Shown one piece after another: positions 1 to 6,481 of a stretch of DNA of 18,978 nt; positions within the stretch are counted from its first letter, which is position 1, and every line of letters begins with the position of its first letter. This stretch comes from Paracoccaceae bacterium (GTDB lineage: Bacteria > Pseudomonadota > Alphaproteobacteria > Rhodobacterales > Rhodobacteraceae), in NCBI GenBank assembly GCA_007119835.1, contig SKOX01000254.1, positions 1 through 18,978 on the forward strand, read 5' to 3'. Under the pieces are notes generated by a model. It was not told the origin of the DNA and ran no database searches. It saw only the letters and a program-made list of their open reading frames with translations. Position numbers and translations under genes: made by a program.

Positions 1-2
1 CG

Positions 3-479
3 CTGATCGCCGAAGGCCGCCGGGTGCTGGTCTTCTCGCAGTTCGTCCAGATGCTGCGCCTGATCGAGGCCGACGTGAAGGCGCGCGGCTGGGACTATGC
101 CTGGCTGACCGGCGAGACCCGCAACCGCGAGGAGGTCGTCGCCGGCTTCCAGGCAGGAACGGCGCCGCTCTTTCTCATCAGCCTCAAGGCGGGCGGAGTC
201 GGGCTGACGCTGACAGCGGCCGACACGGTGATCCTCTACGATCCGTGGTGGAACCCCGCGGTCGAGCGCCAGGCGATGGACCGCGCGCACCGGATCGGCC
301 AGGACCGCAGCGTCTTCGTCTTCCGCCTGGTCGCGGAAGGCGCCGTGGAGCAGGCCATCGCGACGCTGCAGGCGAAGAAGCAGGCCCTGGCCGACGCGCT
401 GTTCGAAGGGCCGGCGCAAGGCCCCCTCGCACTCACGCAGGAAGATCTTTCGGCGCTCTTCGCACCGGCCGAAGCTTGA
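3..479 (+). CDS. SNF2-family DEAD/DEAH-type helicase, C-terminal part (5' end outside window)
   Basis: The reading frame is open from the window edge and ends at TGA 477-479, giving the last 158 residues of a larger protein. It is the second RecA-like lobe of a SNF2/Rad54-type ATP-dependent DNA translocase. Visible hallmarks are the VFSQF segment after the GRRVLVF strand, the AGGVGLTLTAADTVI motif V region, DPWWNPAVE, and motif VI (MDRAHRIGQ, bases about 277-303) with its arginine fingers. About 50 residues follow motif VI, which is a usual C-terminus, so the 3' end looks intact. Such proteins remodel protein-DNA complexes; the bacterial substrates are poorly defined. It has no obvious link to the catabolic genes downstream and is probably the resident flank of the island. 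The family call is secure; the exact subfamily is not. Confidence 0.93.
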   Translation: MIAEGRRVLVFSQFVQMLRLIEADVKARGWDYAWLTGETRNREEVVAGFQAGTAPLFLISLKAGGVGLTLTAADTVILYDPWWNPAVERQAMDRAHRIGQDRSVFVFRLVAEGAVEQAIATLQAKKQALADALFEGPAQGPLALTQEDLSALFAPAEA

Positions 480-481
480 GC

Positions 482-748
482 CGCCGGCGCCACCGAGTCA
501 CTGTACCAGATGTCGCGGCCGCCCGGCTTCCACCGCATCCGGCACTGCACCTGGAAGGTGCGCACGTCCTCGAGCGTCAGCGTGTCCGGAGACCGGCAGA
601 AGAACCGGCTGAACTTCGACACCGCGTGAACATCGGATCGCTGGGTCGCCGGCGAGAGGTTGCGGACCGTCATGTCTTCGATCATGCGGCGGCGTAGAGG
701 GCTGATCTCGGCCATCGGGGTGCTCCTGTCTGGAAAGGGTCTCAGCAA
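482..748 (-). pseudogene. Truncated IS91-associated tyrosine recombinase/integrase (N-terminal stump)
   Basis: On the minus strand an ATG at 713-715, preceded by an AGGAG Shine-Dalgarno (complement of 722-726), opens with MAEISPLRRRMIEDMTVRNL, then SPATQRSDVHAVSKFSRFF and LEDVRTFQV. This is the SAM-like N-terminal core-binding domain of the site-specific integrases that travel with IS91-type elements. Recognisable similarity stops at about base 540, roughly 58 residues in. After that the frame passes through unrelated sequence and runs antisense into the helicase gene until base 236. The entire catalytic domain (R...HxxR...Y) is missing, so this is a non-functional remnant. It marks an old insertion or deletion junction between the helicase and the catabolic operon. 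The family assignment rests on recalled similarity to the conserved N-terminus. Confidence 0.75.
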
Positions 749-926
749 CCCAATCCTTCCAATTAGGAGCGCCGACGGCGACGCTACCGCGGAGCCGTTT
801 CGTTCAATCCACCTTCTGTCACTTCAAGCGATTGCCCTGTCGAGAGGACTTCCCGCTGGATCAGCTTCGAGTTTTCGTGGAAAGTCACTTGCGGGCGAGT
901 GGAAGCGCAGGAACGGAGGGGGCTAC
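716..926. other. Non-coding gap upstream of the first operon
   Basis: This stretch separates the recombinase remnant from the first operon gene. A plus-strand frame is open from 660, but its translation before 927 resembles no protein and overlaps the recombinase remnant antisense. The promoter of the cupin/pxp operon should lie here. I cannot point to a convincing -35/-10 pair. Next to the recombinase start there is a loose GCTCCT (722-727) / AGGAGC (765-770) inverted pair, part of which is simply the recombinase ribosome-binding site. Confidence 0.5.
915..922 (+). promoter_or_regulatory. Ribosome binding site deciding the cupin-SnoaL start
   Basis: GGAGGGGG lies 4 nt before ATG 927. The open frame extends up to 660, but this strong purine run and the onset of domain-like sequence at MREKATPVLHI fix the start at 927. 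Confidence 0.7.
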
Positions 927-1592
927 ATGAGGGAGAAGGCGACGCCAGTCCTTCACATCGAAGATGAGCGTTTCCGGGTGACGGAGTGGCGCTTCGAGCC
1001 GGGGGCCGAGACCGGCTGGCACGTCCACGACCACGACTACGTCATCGTGCCCCTCACGGACGGAACGCTTCATCTCGAGGAGCCTGGCGGCGGGACCCGG
1101 GAAGCGCCGCTCGCCCTACATGTCCCTTACTCGCGTCGCACGGGGGTGGAGCACAACGTCGTCAATGGCGGGAAGGACCCGCTCGCCTTCCTCGAGGTCG
1201 AGGTCGTGGATGACGCGCAGGCCCGGGTCCGTCTCGCGGTGTTGGAGCGCTTCGCTGCGGCTTGGAACACCCGCGACCTCGATGCGCTGATGGAGTGCAT
1301 GGCGGAGGAATGCGCCTTTCACGCCTCTGGCGGGACGGAGCCGGAGGGCGCGCGGCATGTCGGGCGCGAGGCAGTGCGCAGGGCCTATGCTGCGATCTTC
1401 GCGACCTTTCCCGAGGCGGCATGGATCGATGCAGAGCATTCGGTGCACGGCGATGTCGGGCTTTCGCGCTGGCGCTTCCGTGGCCGCGACCAAGCGCACC
1501 GAAGGCACGAGGTCGATGGCTGCGACATCCTCGTCTTTAGCGGCAACCTGATTGCGCTGAAGGACTCCTACCGCAAGGCCCGCGCCGTCTGA
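927..1592 (+). CDS. Cupin domain fused to a SnoaL/NTF2-like domain
   Basis: This is a 221-residue cytoplasmic protein with no signal peptide or membrane segment. Residues about 15-95 form a small cupin barrel. The metal-site stretch is GWHVHDHDYVIVPL, with His32, His34 and His36, a loop ending GTLHLEE, and a second-motif histidine in VEHNVVNGG (about His76). Residues about 100-217 form an NTF2/SnoaL-like cone (VLERFAAAWNTRDLDALMECMAEE, ending LIALKDSYRK), a fold common in small isomerases, cyclases and hydratases. Either domain usually occurs as its own protein; here they share one chain. It precedes pxpA by 65 bp in the same direction and probably opens the operon. A role in handling the pathway substrate or an unstable intermediate is a guess from position. 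The domain calls are good; the reaction is unknown. Confidence 0.82.
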   Translation: MREKATPVLHIEDERFRVTEWRFEPGAETGWHVHDHDYVIVPLTDGTLHLEEPGGGTREAPLALHVPYSRRTGVEHNVVNGGKDPLAFLEVEVVDDAQARVRLAVLERFAAAWNTRDLDALMECMAEECAFHASGGTEPEGARHVGREAVRRAYAAIFATFPEAAWIDAEHSVHGDVGLSRWRFRGRDQAHRRHEVDGCDILVFSGNLIALKDSYRKARAV

Positions 1593-1646
1593 ATGCGAGC
1601 TTTACAAGAGGTTGGAGGCGCTGCAACACTCACGCCGACGTGACCC

Positions 1647-1652
1647 GGGAGG
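1647..1652 (+). promoter_or_regulatory. Ribosome binding site deciding the pxpA start
   Basis: GGGAGG stands 5 nt before GTG 1658. Another in-frame GTG at 1640 lies upstream of this site and would add only six residues (MTREDE). The spacing and the family's usual start just before the NCDMGEG motif both favour 1658. Confidence 0.65.
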
Positions 1653-1657
1653 ACGAA

Positions 1658-2383
1658 GTGGCGACGATCAACTGCGACATGGGCGAGGGATTTGGCCTCT
1701 ACCAGATGGGCGACGACGCAGGACTGATGCCACTCATCGGGGTTGCGAACATAGCTTGCGGCTTCCACGGCTCGGATCCCAACCACATGCGCGCCACCGT
1801 GCGCCTCGCGAAGGAGCACGGGGTGAAGGTCGGGGCGCATCCCTCGCTTCCCGACCTCCAAGGCTTCGGCCGGCGCGAGATGAAGATACCGCGCGACGAA
1901 CTCGCGAACTGCATTATTTACCAGGTCGGTGCGCTGAAGGGCTTTCTTGAGGCGGAGGCGATGACGCTCAACCATATCAAGCCGCACGGCGTCCTCTACG
2001 GCATGGCATCGCGCGATCCGGAGGCGGCGCATGCCGTCTGCGACGCGGCCGATGTCTTCGGCGTGCCGCTGATGGGACTTGCCGGAACGCTGCACGAGGA
2101 GGTCTACATCGAGCGCGGTCATGACTTCGTGCCGGAGTTCTTCGCCGATCTCGACTATTCCGATGATGGCATGATCATCATCATGCGCCATCATGGGACG
2201 AAGGACCCGAAGAAATGCGCCGAGGCCGCGCGAAGGGCGGTCATCGACGGCCGGCTTCGCACCGTCGGCGGGCTCGACTTGCCGGTGCGGGCGACGACCG
2301 TCTGCATCCACTCAGATTCGCCCAACGCCGTCGCCGTCGCCGAGGCTGTGCGGGCCGCGCTGGAATCCCATCTCGACCCCTGA
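1658..2383 (+). CDS. pxpA: LamB/YcsF family protein, 5-oxoprolinase subunit A-like
   Basis: This 241-residue protein has the full LamB/YcsF signature: NCDMGEGFG (residues 5-13), ANIACGFHGSDPNHM (30-44), VGAHPSLPD (58-66) and HIKPHGVLYG (106-115). In E. coli, PxpA works with PxpB and PxpC as an ATP-dependent 5-oxoprolinase that opens the 5-oxoproline lactam. PxpA is thought to supply the hydrolase barrel. The C-terminal half (FADLDYSDDGMIIIMRHHGTKDPKK) differs clearly from the E. coli-type sequence (FADRGY then a short serine-rich stretch), so this belongs to another subgroup and need not use 5-oxoproline. It is followed after 45 bp by a biotin carrier and a biotin carboxylase, which the E. 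coli pxp operon lacks. The start is a GTG with a good ribosome-binding site. Family confidence is high; substrate is uncertain. Confidence 0.92.
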   Translation: MATINCDMGEGFGLYQMGDDAGLMPLIGVANIACGFHGSDPNHMRATVRLAKEHGVKVGAHPSLPDLQGFGRREMKIPRDELANCIIYQVGALKGFLEAEAMTLNHIKPHGVLYGMASRDPEAAHAVCDAADVFGVPLMGLAGTLHEEVYIERGHDFVPEFFADLDYSDDGMIIIMRHHGTKDPKKCAEAARRAVIDGRLRTVGGLDLPVRATTVCIHSDSPNAVAVAEAVRAALESHLDP

Positions 2384-2428
2384 TCGCATCCTGCTTGCAC
2401 GAACCACGAAGAAGAGGAACGACGGCCC

Positions 2429-2665
2429 ATGGCTCAAGAGATTCTCTCGCCCCTGCCCGGGACCTTCTATCGCAAGCCCGCACCGGACCAGCCGCCCTAC
2501 AAGAACGACGGCGACGCAGTGGAGGCTGGCGACGTGATCGGGCTCATCGAGGTGATGAAGAGCTTCCACGAGGTGAAGGCGGAGGTCGCGGGCACGCTCC
2601 AGGAGTTCCTCGTCGAGAACGAGGAGGCCGTGATGGCCGGCCAGCCGCTCGCCACACTGGCCTGA
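2429..2665 (+). CDS. Stand-alone biotin carboxyl carrier protein (BCCP-like biotinyl domain)
   Basis: This is a 78-residue biotinyl/lipoyl-type domain with nothing else attached. The biotin-accepting lysine is Lys44 in IEVMKSFHEV. The usual EAMKM is changed to EVMKS, but the Met-Lys pair that biotin ligase needs is kept. Beta-hammerhead strands flank it (ILSPLPGTFYRKP before, VKAEVAGTLQEFLVENEEAVMAGQPLATL after). The Pro/Ala linker and N-terminal domain of the acetyl-CoA carboxylase AccB (about 150 residues) are absent. It lies 2 nt ahead of the biotin carboxylase and between pxpA and pxpB, so it most likely carries carboxybiotin from that carboxylase to PxpB/PxpC rather than serving fatty acid synthesis. 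Automated annotation would probably call it an acetyl-CoA carboxylase subunit. Confidence 0.92.
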   Translation: MAQEILSPLPGTFYRKPAPDQPPYKNDGDAVEAGDVIGLIEVMKSFHEVKAEVAGTLQEFLVENEEAVMAGQPLATLA

Positions 2666-2667
2666 GC

Positions 2668-4047
2668 GTGGGCAAGCTACTCGTCGCGAACCGGGGCGAG
2701 ATCGCCGTGCGGATCATCCGCGCCGCGCGCGAGCTCGGTCTCGCGACTGTGCAGGTGCATTCGACGGCCGACGCCGGCAGCCTCGCGGTACAGCTGGCCG
2801 ACGAGGCGGTGGAGATCGGCCCGCCGCAGGCATTGAAATCCTACCTGAAGATCGAGGCGATCCTGGAGGCGGCCGCGGCAACGGGGGCGACCGCGGTGCA
2901 TCCGGGCTACGGCTTCCTCGCGGAGAACGACCGGTTCGCCGATGCGGTCGAGGCAGCCGGCCTCGCTTGGATCGGACCGGCGGGCGCGGCTATCCGGCTG
3001 ATGGGCGACAAGGTGTCTGCGCGCCGGGCCGCGCAGCAGGCGGGCGTGCCGACCGTCCCGGGCAGCGCCGGCATCGTGACGAGCTTGGCGGAGGCGCAGC
3101 CCGTCGTGGCGGAAACGGGTTTTCCCGTGATGATCAAGGCGGCCGCCGGCGGCGGCGGCCGGGGCATCCGGATTGCGCGGGACGGTACGGAGTTCGAGCG
3201 CCTCCTGCCGCAGGCGAGTGCCGAGGCGCAGGCAGCCTTCGGCGACGGCGGGCTCTACCTTGAAAAGGTCGTTGAGCGCGCGCGCCATGTCGAGGTGCAG
3301 GTGCTGGGCGATGGCGAGCAGGTGGTGCATCTTTTCGAGCGGGAATGCTCGATCCAGCGCCGGCGCCAGAAGGTCTGGGAGGAGGCGCCGTCGCCTGCGC
3401 TGCCGCCGGAGGTGCGCAAGGCGCTCTGCTCCTCGGCGGTCGCGCTGGCGAAGGCGGTCCGGTACCGGGGGGCGGGTACGCTCGAATATCTCTACGACGA
3501 CGCGAGCCGCGCCTTCTACTTCATTGAGATGAACACCCGGATCCAGGTAGAGCACCCGGTCACAGAGATGGTGACGGGCATCGACCTCGTGCGCGAGCAG
3601 ATCAGGGTCTGCCTCGGCGAGCGCCTGCGATTTGCTCAGGCGGACATCGCGCTCCGCGGGCACGCGATCGAGGTGCGGCTGAACGCGGAGGACCCGGCGC
3701 GCGACTTCCTGCCGCATCCGGGCACGGTCACCATGCTCCGCGTGCCGGGTGGGCCAGGGACGAGGTTCGACACCCTGCTCTACCAGGGCTGCACAATTCC
3801 GCCCTTCTACGATTCCCTTCTCGGCAAACTGATCGTGCATGACGAGGACCGGACGGCGGCGATCGCGCGGCTCGAACGGGCGCTCGGGGAACTTGTCATC
3901 GAGGGAGTGCCGACGACCTTGGCACTGCACCAAGCCTTGGCGCGGGACCCGGAGGTCCGGGCCGGAAGCTTGGACACGACCTGGCTCGAGCGCTGGCTCG
4001 AGGCAAACAGGAACCAACTGACAGGACAGGAGGAGGTTGCCGGCTGA
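2668..4047 (+). CDS. Biotin carboxylase subunit of a pxp-linked biotin-dependent carboxylase
   Basis: This 459-residue ATP-grasp enzyme is close to the length of E. coli AccC (449). It carboxylates the biotin of a carrier protein using ATP and bicarbonate. It has the N-terminal KLLVANRGEIAVRIIRAARELG, HPGYGFLAEN, the ATP-binding lysine and glycine loop KAAAGGGGRG (Lys157 onward), ERECSIQRRRQK, and the catalytic EMNTRIQVEHPVTEM segment (Glu287, Arg291), one residue offset from E. coli numbering. All key residues seen are intact. The start is a GTG only 2 nt after the carrier-protein stop and lacks a clear Shine-Dalgarno, so translation is probably coupled. The frame is open well upstream, but there it only shadows pxpA and the carrier gene. 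The stop overlaps the pxpB start by one base. Context points to a dedicated carboxylase, not the fatty-acid enzyme, hence no accC symbol. Confidence 0.93.
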   Translation: MGKLLVANRGEIAVRIIRAARELGLATVQVHSTADAGSLAVQLADEAVEIGPPQALKSYLKIEAILEAAAATGATAVHPGYGFLAENDRFADAVEAAGLAWIGPAGAAIRLMGDKVSARRAAQQAGVPTVPGSAGIVTSLAEAQPVVAETGFPVMIKAAAGGGGRGIRIARDGTEFERLLPQASAEAQAAFGDGGLYLEKVVERARHVEVQVLGDGEQVVHLFERECSIQRRRQKVWEEAPSPALPPEVRKALCSSAVALAKAVRYRGAGTLEYLYDDASRAFYFIEMNTRIQVEHPVTEMVTGIDLVREQIRVCLGERLRFAQADIALRGHAIEVRLNAEDPARDFLPHPGTVTMLRVPGGPGTRFDTLLYQGCTIPPFYDSLLGKLIVHDEDRTAAIARLERALGELVIEGVPTTLALHQALARDPEVRAGSLDTTWLERWLEANRNQLTGQEEVAG

Positions 4048-4919
4048 TGCGCTATTCCTTTGGCGGCGACGAGCACATCTTCGTCGAGGTCGACGAGAGC
4101 ATGTCTCTCGAGGCGTTCTTCAAGGCTCTCTCGATCACGGGCGCGGTGCGCGACAGCGCGATCGACGGGGTGACCGAAATCTGCCCGGCGAATGCCTCCT
4201 TCCAGATCAAGTTTGATCCTGACCGGATCAAGCCGGACGACATGCTGGCCGAGCTGAAGCGCCTCGAGCGGTCGGCCGACAGCGCACCCTCGGTGATCGA
4301 CACCCGGATCATCGAGATGCCGGTCTTCTACAACGACCCCTGGACGCACGAGACATTGATGCGTTTCCGGGATCGCCACCAGGACCCGAACGCGACCGAC
4401 CTCGAATACGCCGCCCGTATCAACGGCAAGGCGAGCGTGGACGAGTTCATTGCCGCCCATTCCGGCGCGCCTTGGTTCGTCTCGATGGTGGGCTTTGTCG
4501 CCGGCCTTCCCTTCCTTTACCAGATGGTCGACCGGCCACGGCAACTCGAGGTGCCGAAATACCTGCGGCCACGAACCGATACGCCGAAGTTGACCGTCGG
4601 CTACGGCGGATGCTTCACGGCGGTCTACTCCGTGCGGGGAGCGGGCGGCTATCAGATGTTCGGGATCACGCCCATGCCGATTTACGACCCGAAGAGCGAG
4701 CACGCCTACATCACCGACGACACCATGTGTCTCTTCCGTCCCGGCGACATCGTCAAGTTCCGTTCCGTCGATCGGGCGTATTACGAGGATGTCGAGCGCG
4801 AGGTGGCGGCTGGTCGGTTCGCGCCCAAGATGCGCGACGTGACCTTCTCGCTGGAGGAATTCAAGGCCGACATCGACGCCTACAACACCAAGCTCGAGGG
4901 GGTGCTCAATGGCCAGTGA
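4047..4919 (+). CDS. pxpB: 5-oxoprolinase subunit B-like (KipI/AHS1 family)
   Basis: This 290-residue protein belongs to the KipI/CT_C_D (AHS1) family. It opens with YSFGGDEHIFVEVDE and carries the family core VFYNDPWTHETLMRF, FIAAHSGAPWFVSMVGFVAGLPFLY, VPKYLRPRTDTPKLTVGYGG and MFGITPMPIYDP. In E. coli, PxpB pairs with PxpC and contributes to ATP-dependent lactam opening. The same fold forms part of the carboxyltransferase region of urea carboxylase. The extra length over short KipI proteins (about 220-240) is mainly the long N-terminal part and the charged C-terminal tail. Its ATG overlaps the biotin carboxylase TGA by one base (TGATG), and its own end overlaps pxpC by 11 bp, so the subunits are probably made in fixed ratio. 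Substrate not determined. Confidence 0.92.
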   Translation: MRYSFGGDEHIFVEVDESMSLEAFFKALSITGAVRDSAIDGVTEICPANASFQIKFDPDRIKPDDMLAELKRLERSADSAPSVIDTRIIEMPVFYNDPWTHETLMRFRDRHQDPNATDLEYAARINGKASVDEFIAAHSGAPWFVSMVGFVAGLPFLYQMVDRPRQLEVPKYLRPRTDTPKLTVGYGGCFTAVYSVRGAGGYQMFGITPMPIYDPKSEHAYITDDTMCLFRPGDIVKFRSVDRAYYEDVEREVAAGRFAPKMRDVTFSLEEFKADIDAYNTKLEGVLNGQ

Positions 4920-5889
4920 GATCGAGGTCAAGGCTCCGGGCCTCGCCACCACCGTTCAGGATCTCGGCCGGCCGGGCTTTTACCACCTGGGCATCCCCCT
5001 GTCCGGCGCAATGGACAGGCTGGCGCTGGTTGCGGCGAACCTGCTCGTCGGAAACCCGCCCGACGCCGCGGGGCTTGAGGCCGTCTTCATGGGCCCCGAA
5101 CTCGTGTTCGGCCGCGACGCCACCGTCGCCGTCTGCGGCGCCGACCTGCCGCCGAAGGTCGACGGCGAGGCCGTGCCGACCTGGGAAAGCTTCGCGGTCA
5201 AGGCAGGCCAGACCCTGTCCTTTGGCTATCTGAAGACCGGCGCGCGCGCCTATATCGCAATCTCCGGCGGCATCGACGTGCCTGTGGTGCTCGGCAGCCG
5301 CTCGACCTACCCACTTGGCGGCCTGGGTGGCCATGAGGGACGTGCGCTTGCTGCGGGCGACCGCCTGGCGCTTGGAGACGCTGGCGCCTCGCCCGCCGGG
5401 CGCAGCGTGCCGGAGGGGCTGCGCCGCGGGCCCGGCGGCTCGCCCGTCGAAATTCGCATGCTTCCCGGCCTCTACTGGCATCGGATCACGGAGACGGCAG
5501 GCAAGCGCTTCTTTAAGGAGACGTGGAAGGTCGCGCCCGAGGCTGACCGGATCGGTTACCGCTTCCGGGGCGGCACGCCCCTCGATTTCGTGCCGCGCGA
5601 GCAGCCGTTCGGTGCAGGATCGGATCCCTCCAATATCGTTGACGCCTGCTACCCCTACGGCTCGATCCAGGTGCCGGGCGGCACCGAGCCGATCGTGCTC
5701 CACCGCGACGCTGTTTCCGGAGGAGGCTACATGATGGTGGGCACGGTGATCTCGGCGGACATGGACCTGATCGGTCAGCTCCAGCCCCATACGCCGGTCC
5801 GCTTCGTGGAGACCGACATGGAAGGCGCGCTCGCCGCACGGCACGAGCGCGCGGCTATCGTCAACCAGATTAGGGAGCACCTCGCATGA
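4909..5889 (+). CDS. pxpC: 5-oxoprolinase subunit C-like (KipA/AHS2 family)
   Basis: This 326-residue protein of the KipA/CT_A_B (AHS2) family has the usual family length. It starts IEVKAPGLATTVQDLGRPGF and continues GIPLSGAMDRLALVAANLLVGN, LEAVFMGPELVF, ARAYIAISGGIDVP, VLGSRSTYPLGGLGGHEGR and, late on, GYMMVGTVISADMDLIGQLQP. It is the partner of PxpB. Together the AHS1 and AHS2 domains make up the carboxyltransferase-type part of urea carboxylase, which matters here because a biotin carboxylase and carrier are encoded just upstream. The ATG at 4909 lies inside pxpB and the stop overlaps the bioY start (ATGA), so the gene is translationally coupled on both sides. The family is certain; the reaction is inferred. 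Confidence 0.92.
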   Translation: MASEIEVKAPGLATTVQDLGRPGFYHLGIPLSGAMDRLALVAANLLVGNPPDAAGLEAVFMGPELVFGRDATVAVCGADLPPKVDGEAVPTWESFAVKAGQTLSFGYLKTGARAYIAISGGIDVPVVLGSRSTYPLGGLGGHEGRALAAGDRLALGDAGASPAGRSVPEGLRRGPGGSPVEIRMLPGLYWHRITETAGKRFFKETWKVAPEADRIGYRFRGGTPLDFVPREQPFGAGSDPSNIVDACYPYGSIQVPGGTEPIVLHRDAVSGGGYMMVGTVISADMDLIGQLQPHTPVRFVETDMEGALAARHERAAIVNQIREHLA

Positions 5890-6458
5890 TCCGTTTTGCC
5901 GATCCGAGCCTCGCGATGCGCGTCTGGCCGAAAGCGGGCGATAGCCAGGTGGCGCAGGTAGCACTCATTCTGGCCGGCACGCTGCTCCTCGCCGCCTCGG
6001 CAAGGCTGCAGGTACCGTTCTGGCCGGTGCCTATGACGATGCAGACATTTGTGGTTCTCGGGATCGCCGCCGCCTGCGGAGCGCGTCTGGCCGGGGCGAC
6101 TGTGCTTGCCTATCTCGCGCAGGGCGCGGCAGGTCTGCCGGTATTTGCCGCGGGTGGGGGGCTTGTCTATCTCGCAGGACCGACGGGCGGATATCTGGTC
6201 GGGTTTTTGATGGCCGCGATCTTGGTCGGCGCGATGGCCGATCGTGGGCATTGCCGGACGGCAGGTTCCACGCTTGCCGTGTTCCTGGTCGGCCTCGTGA
6301 CGATCTACGCCTTCGGCGTAGGCTGGCTCGCCGTCCTTTTCGGCGGCTCGGTCGCGATTGCCAACGGTCTCCTTCCGTTCCTTCTTGCGGAAACGGTCAA
6401 ACTCGCGCTGGCCGTCGCGGTGTTTCCGGCGGCCTGGAGGCTCGCCAAACGCTGCTAA
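5886..6458 (+). CDS. bioY: BioY family biotin transporter
   Basis: This 190-residue membrane protein has about six hydrophobic segments, from VAQVALILAGTLLLAAS to VKLALAVAVFPAAWRL. It carries the BioY core: VPFWPVPMTMQTFVVL, YLAQGAAGLPVFAAGGG and AGPTGGYLVGFLMAA. BioY is the substrate-binding S component of the energy-coupling-factor biotin transporter and in many proteobacteria stands alone without EcfA/EcfT. None is seen here. It overlaps pxpC by 4 bp (ATGA), which places it in the operon with the biotin carboxylase and carrier. A local biotin importer next to a biotin-consuming enzyme is functionally consistent. The gene ends 23 bp from the end of the convergent AraC gene, and I see no clear terminator between them. 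Confidence 0.92.
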   Translation: MIRFADPSLAMRVWPKAGDSQVAQVALILAGTLLLAASARLQVPFWPVPMTMQTFVVLGIAAACGARLAGATVLAYLAQGAAGLPVFAAGGGLVYLAGPTGGYLVGFLMAAILVGAMADRGHCRTAGSTLAVFLVGLVTIYAFGVGWLAVLFGGSVAIANGLLPFLLAETVKLALAVAVFPAAWRLAKRC

Positions 6459-6481
6459 GCAGGCGTTTCAGCGTTGGCGCG

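Noticed and set aside
722..770. GCTCCT/AGGAGC inverted pair upstream of the first operon
   Set aside because: Six bases with a 37-base gap is expected by chance, and one arm is the Shine-Dalgarno of the recombinase remnant.
2677..4017. 446-codon minus-strand frame opposite the biotin carboxylase gene
   Set aside because: Same shadow effect; no recognisable domain, and the opposite strand has all catalytic motifs of biotin carboxylase.
2429..4047. Acetyl-CoA carboxylase accB/accC of fatty acid synthesis
   Set aside because: The carrier lacks the AccB N-terminal region and the genes are embedded and coupled within a pxpABC-bioY operon, which favours a separate carboxylase.
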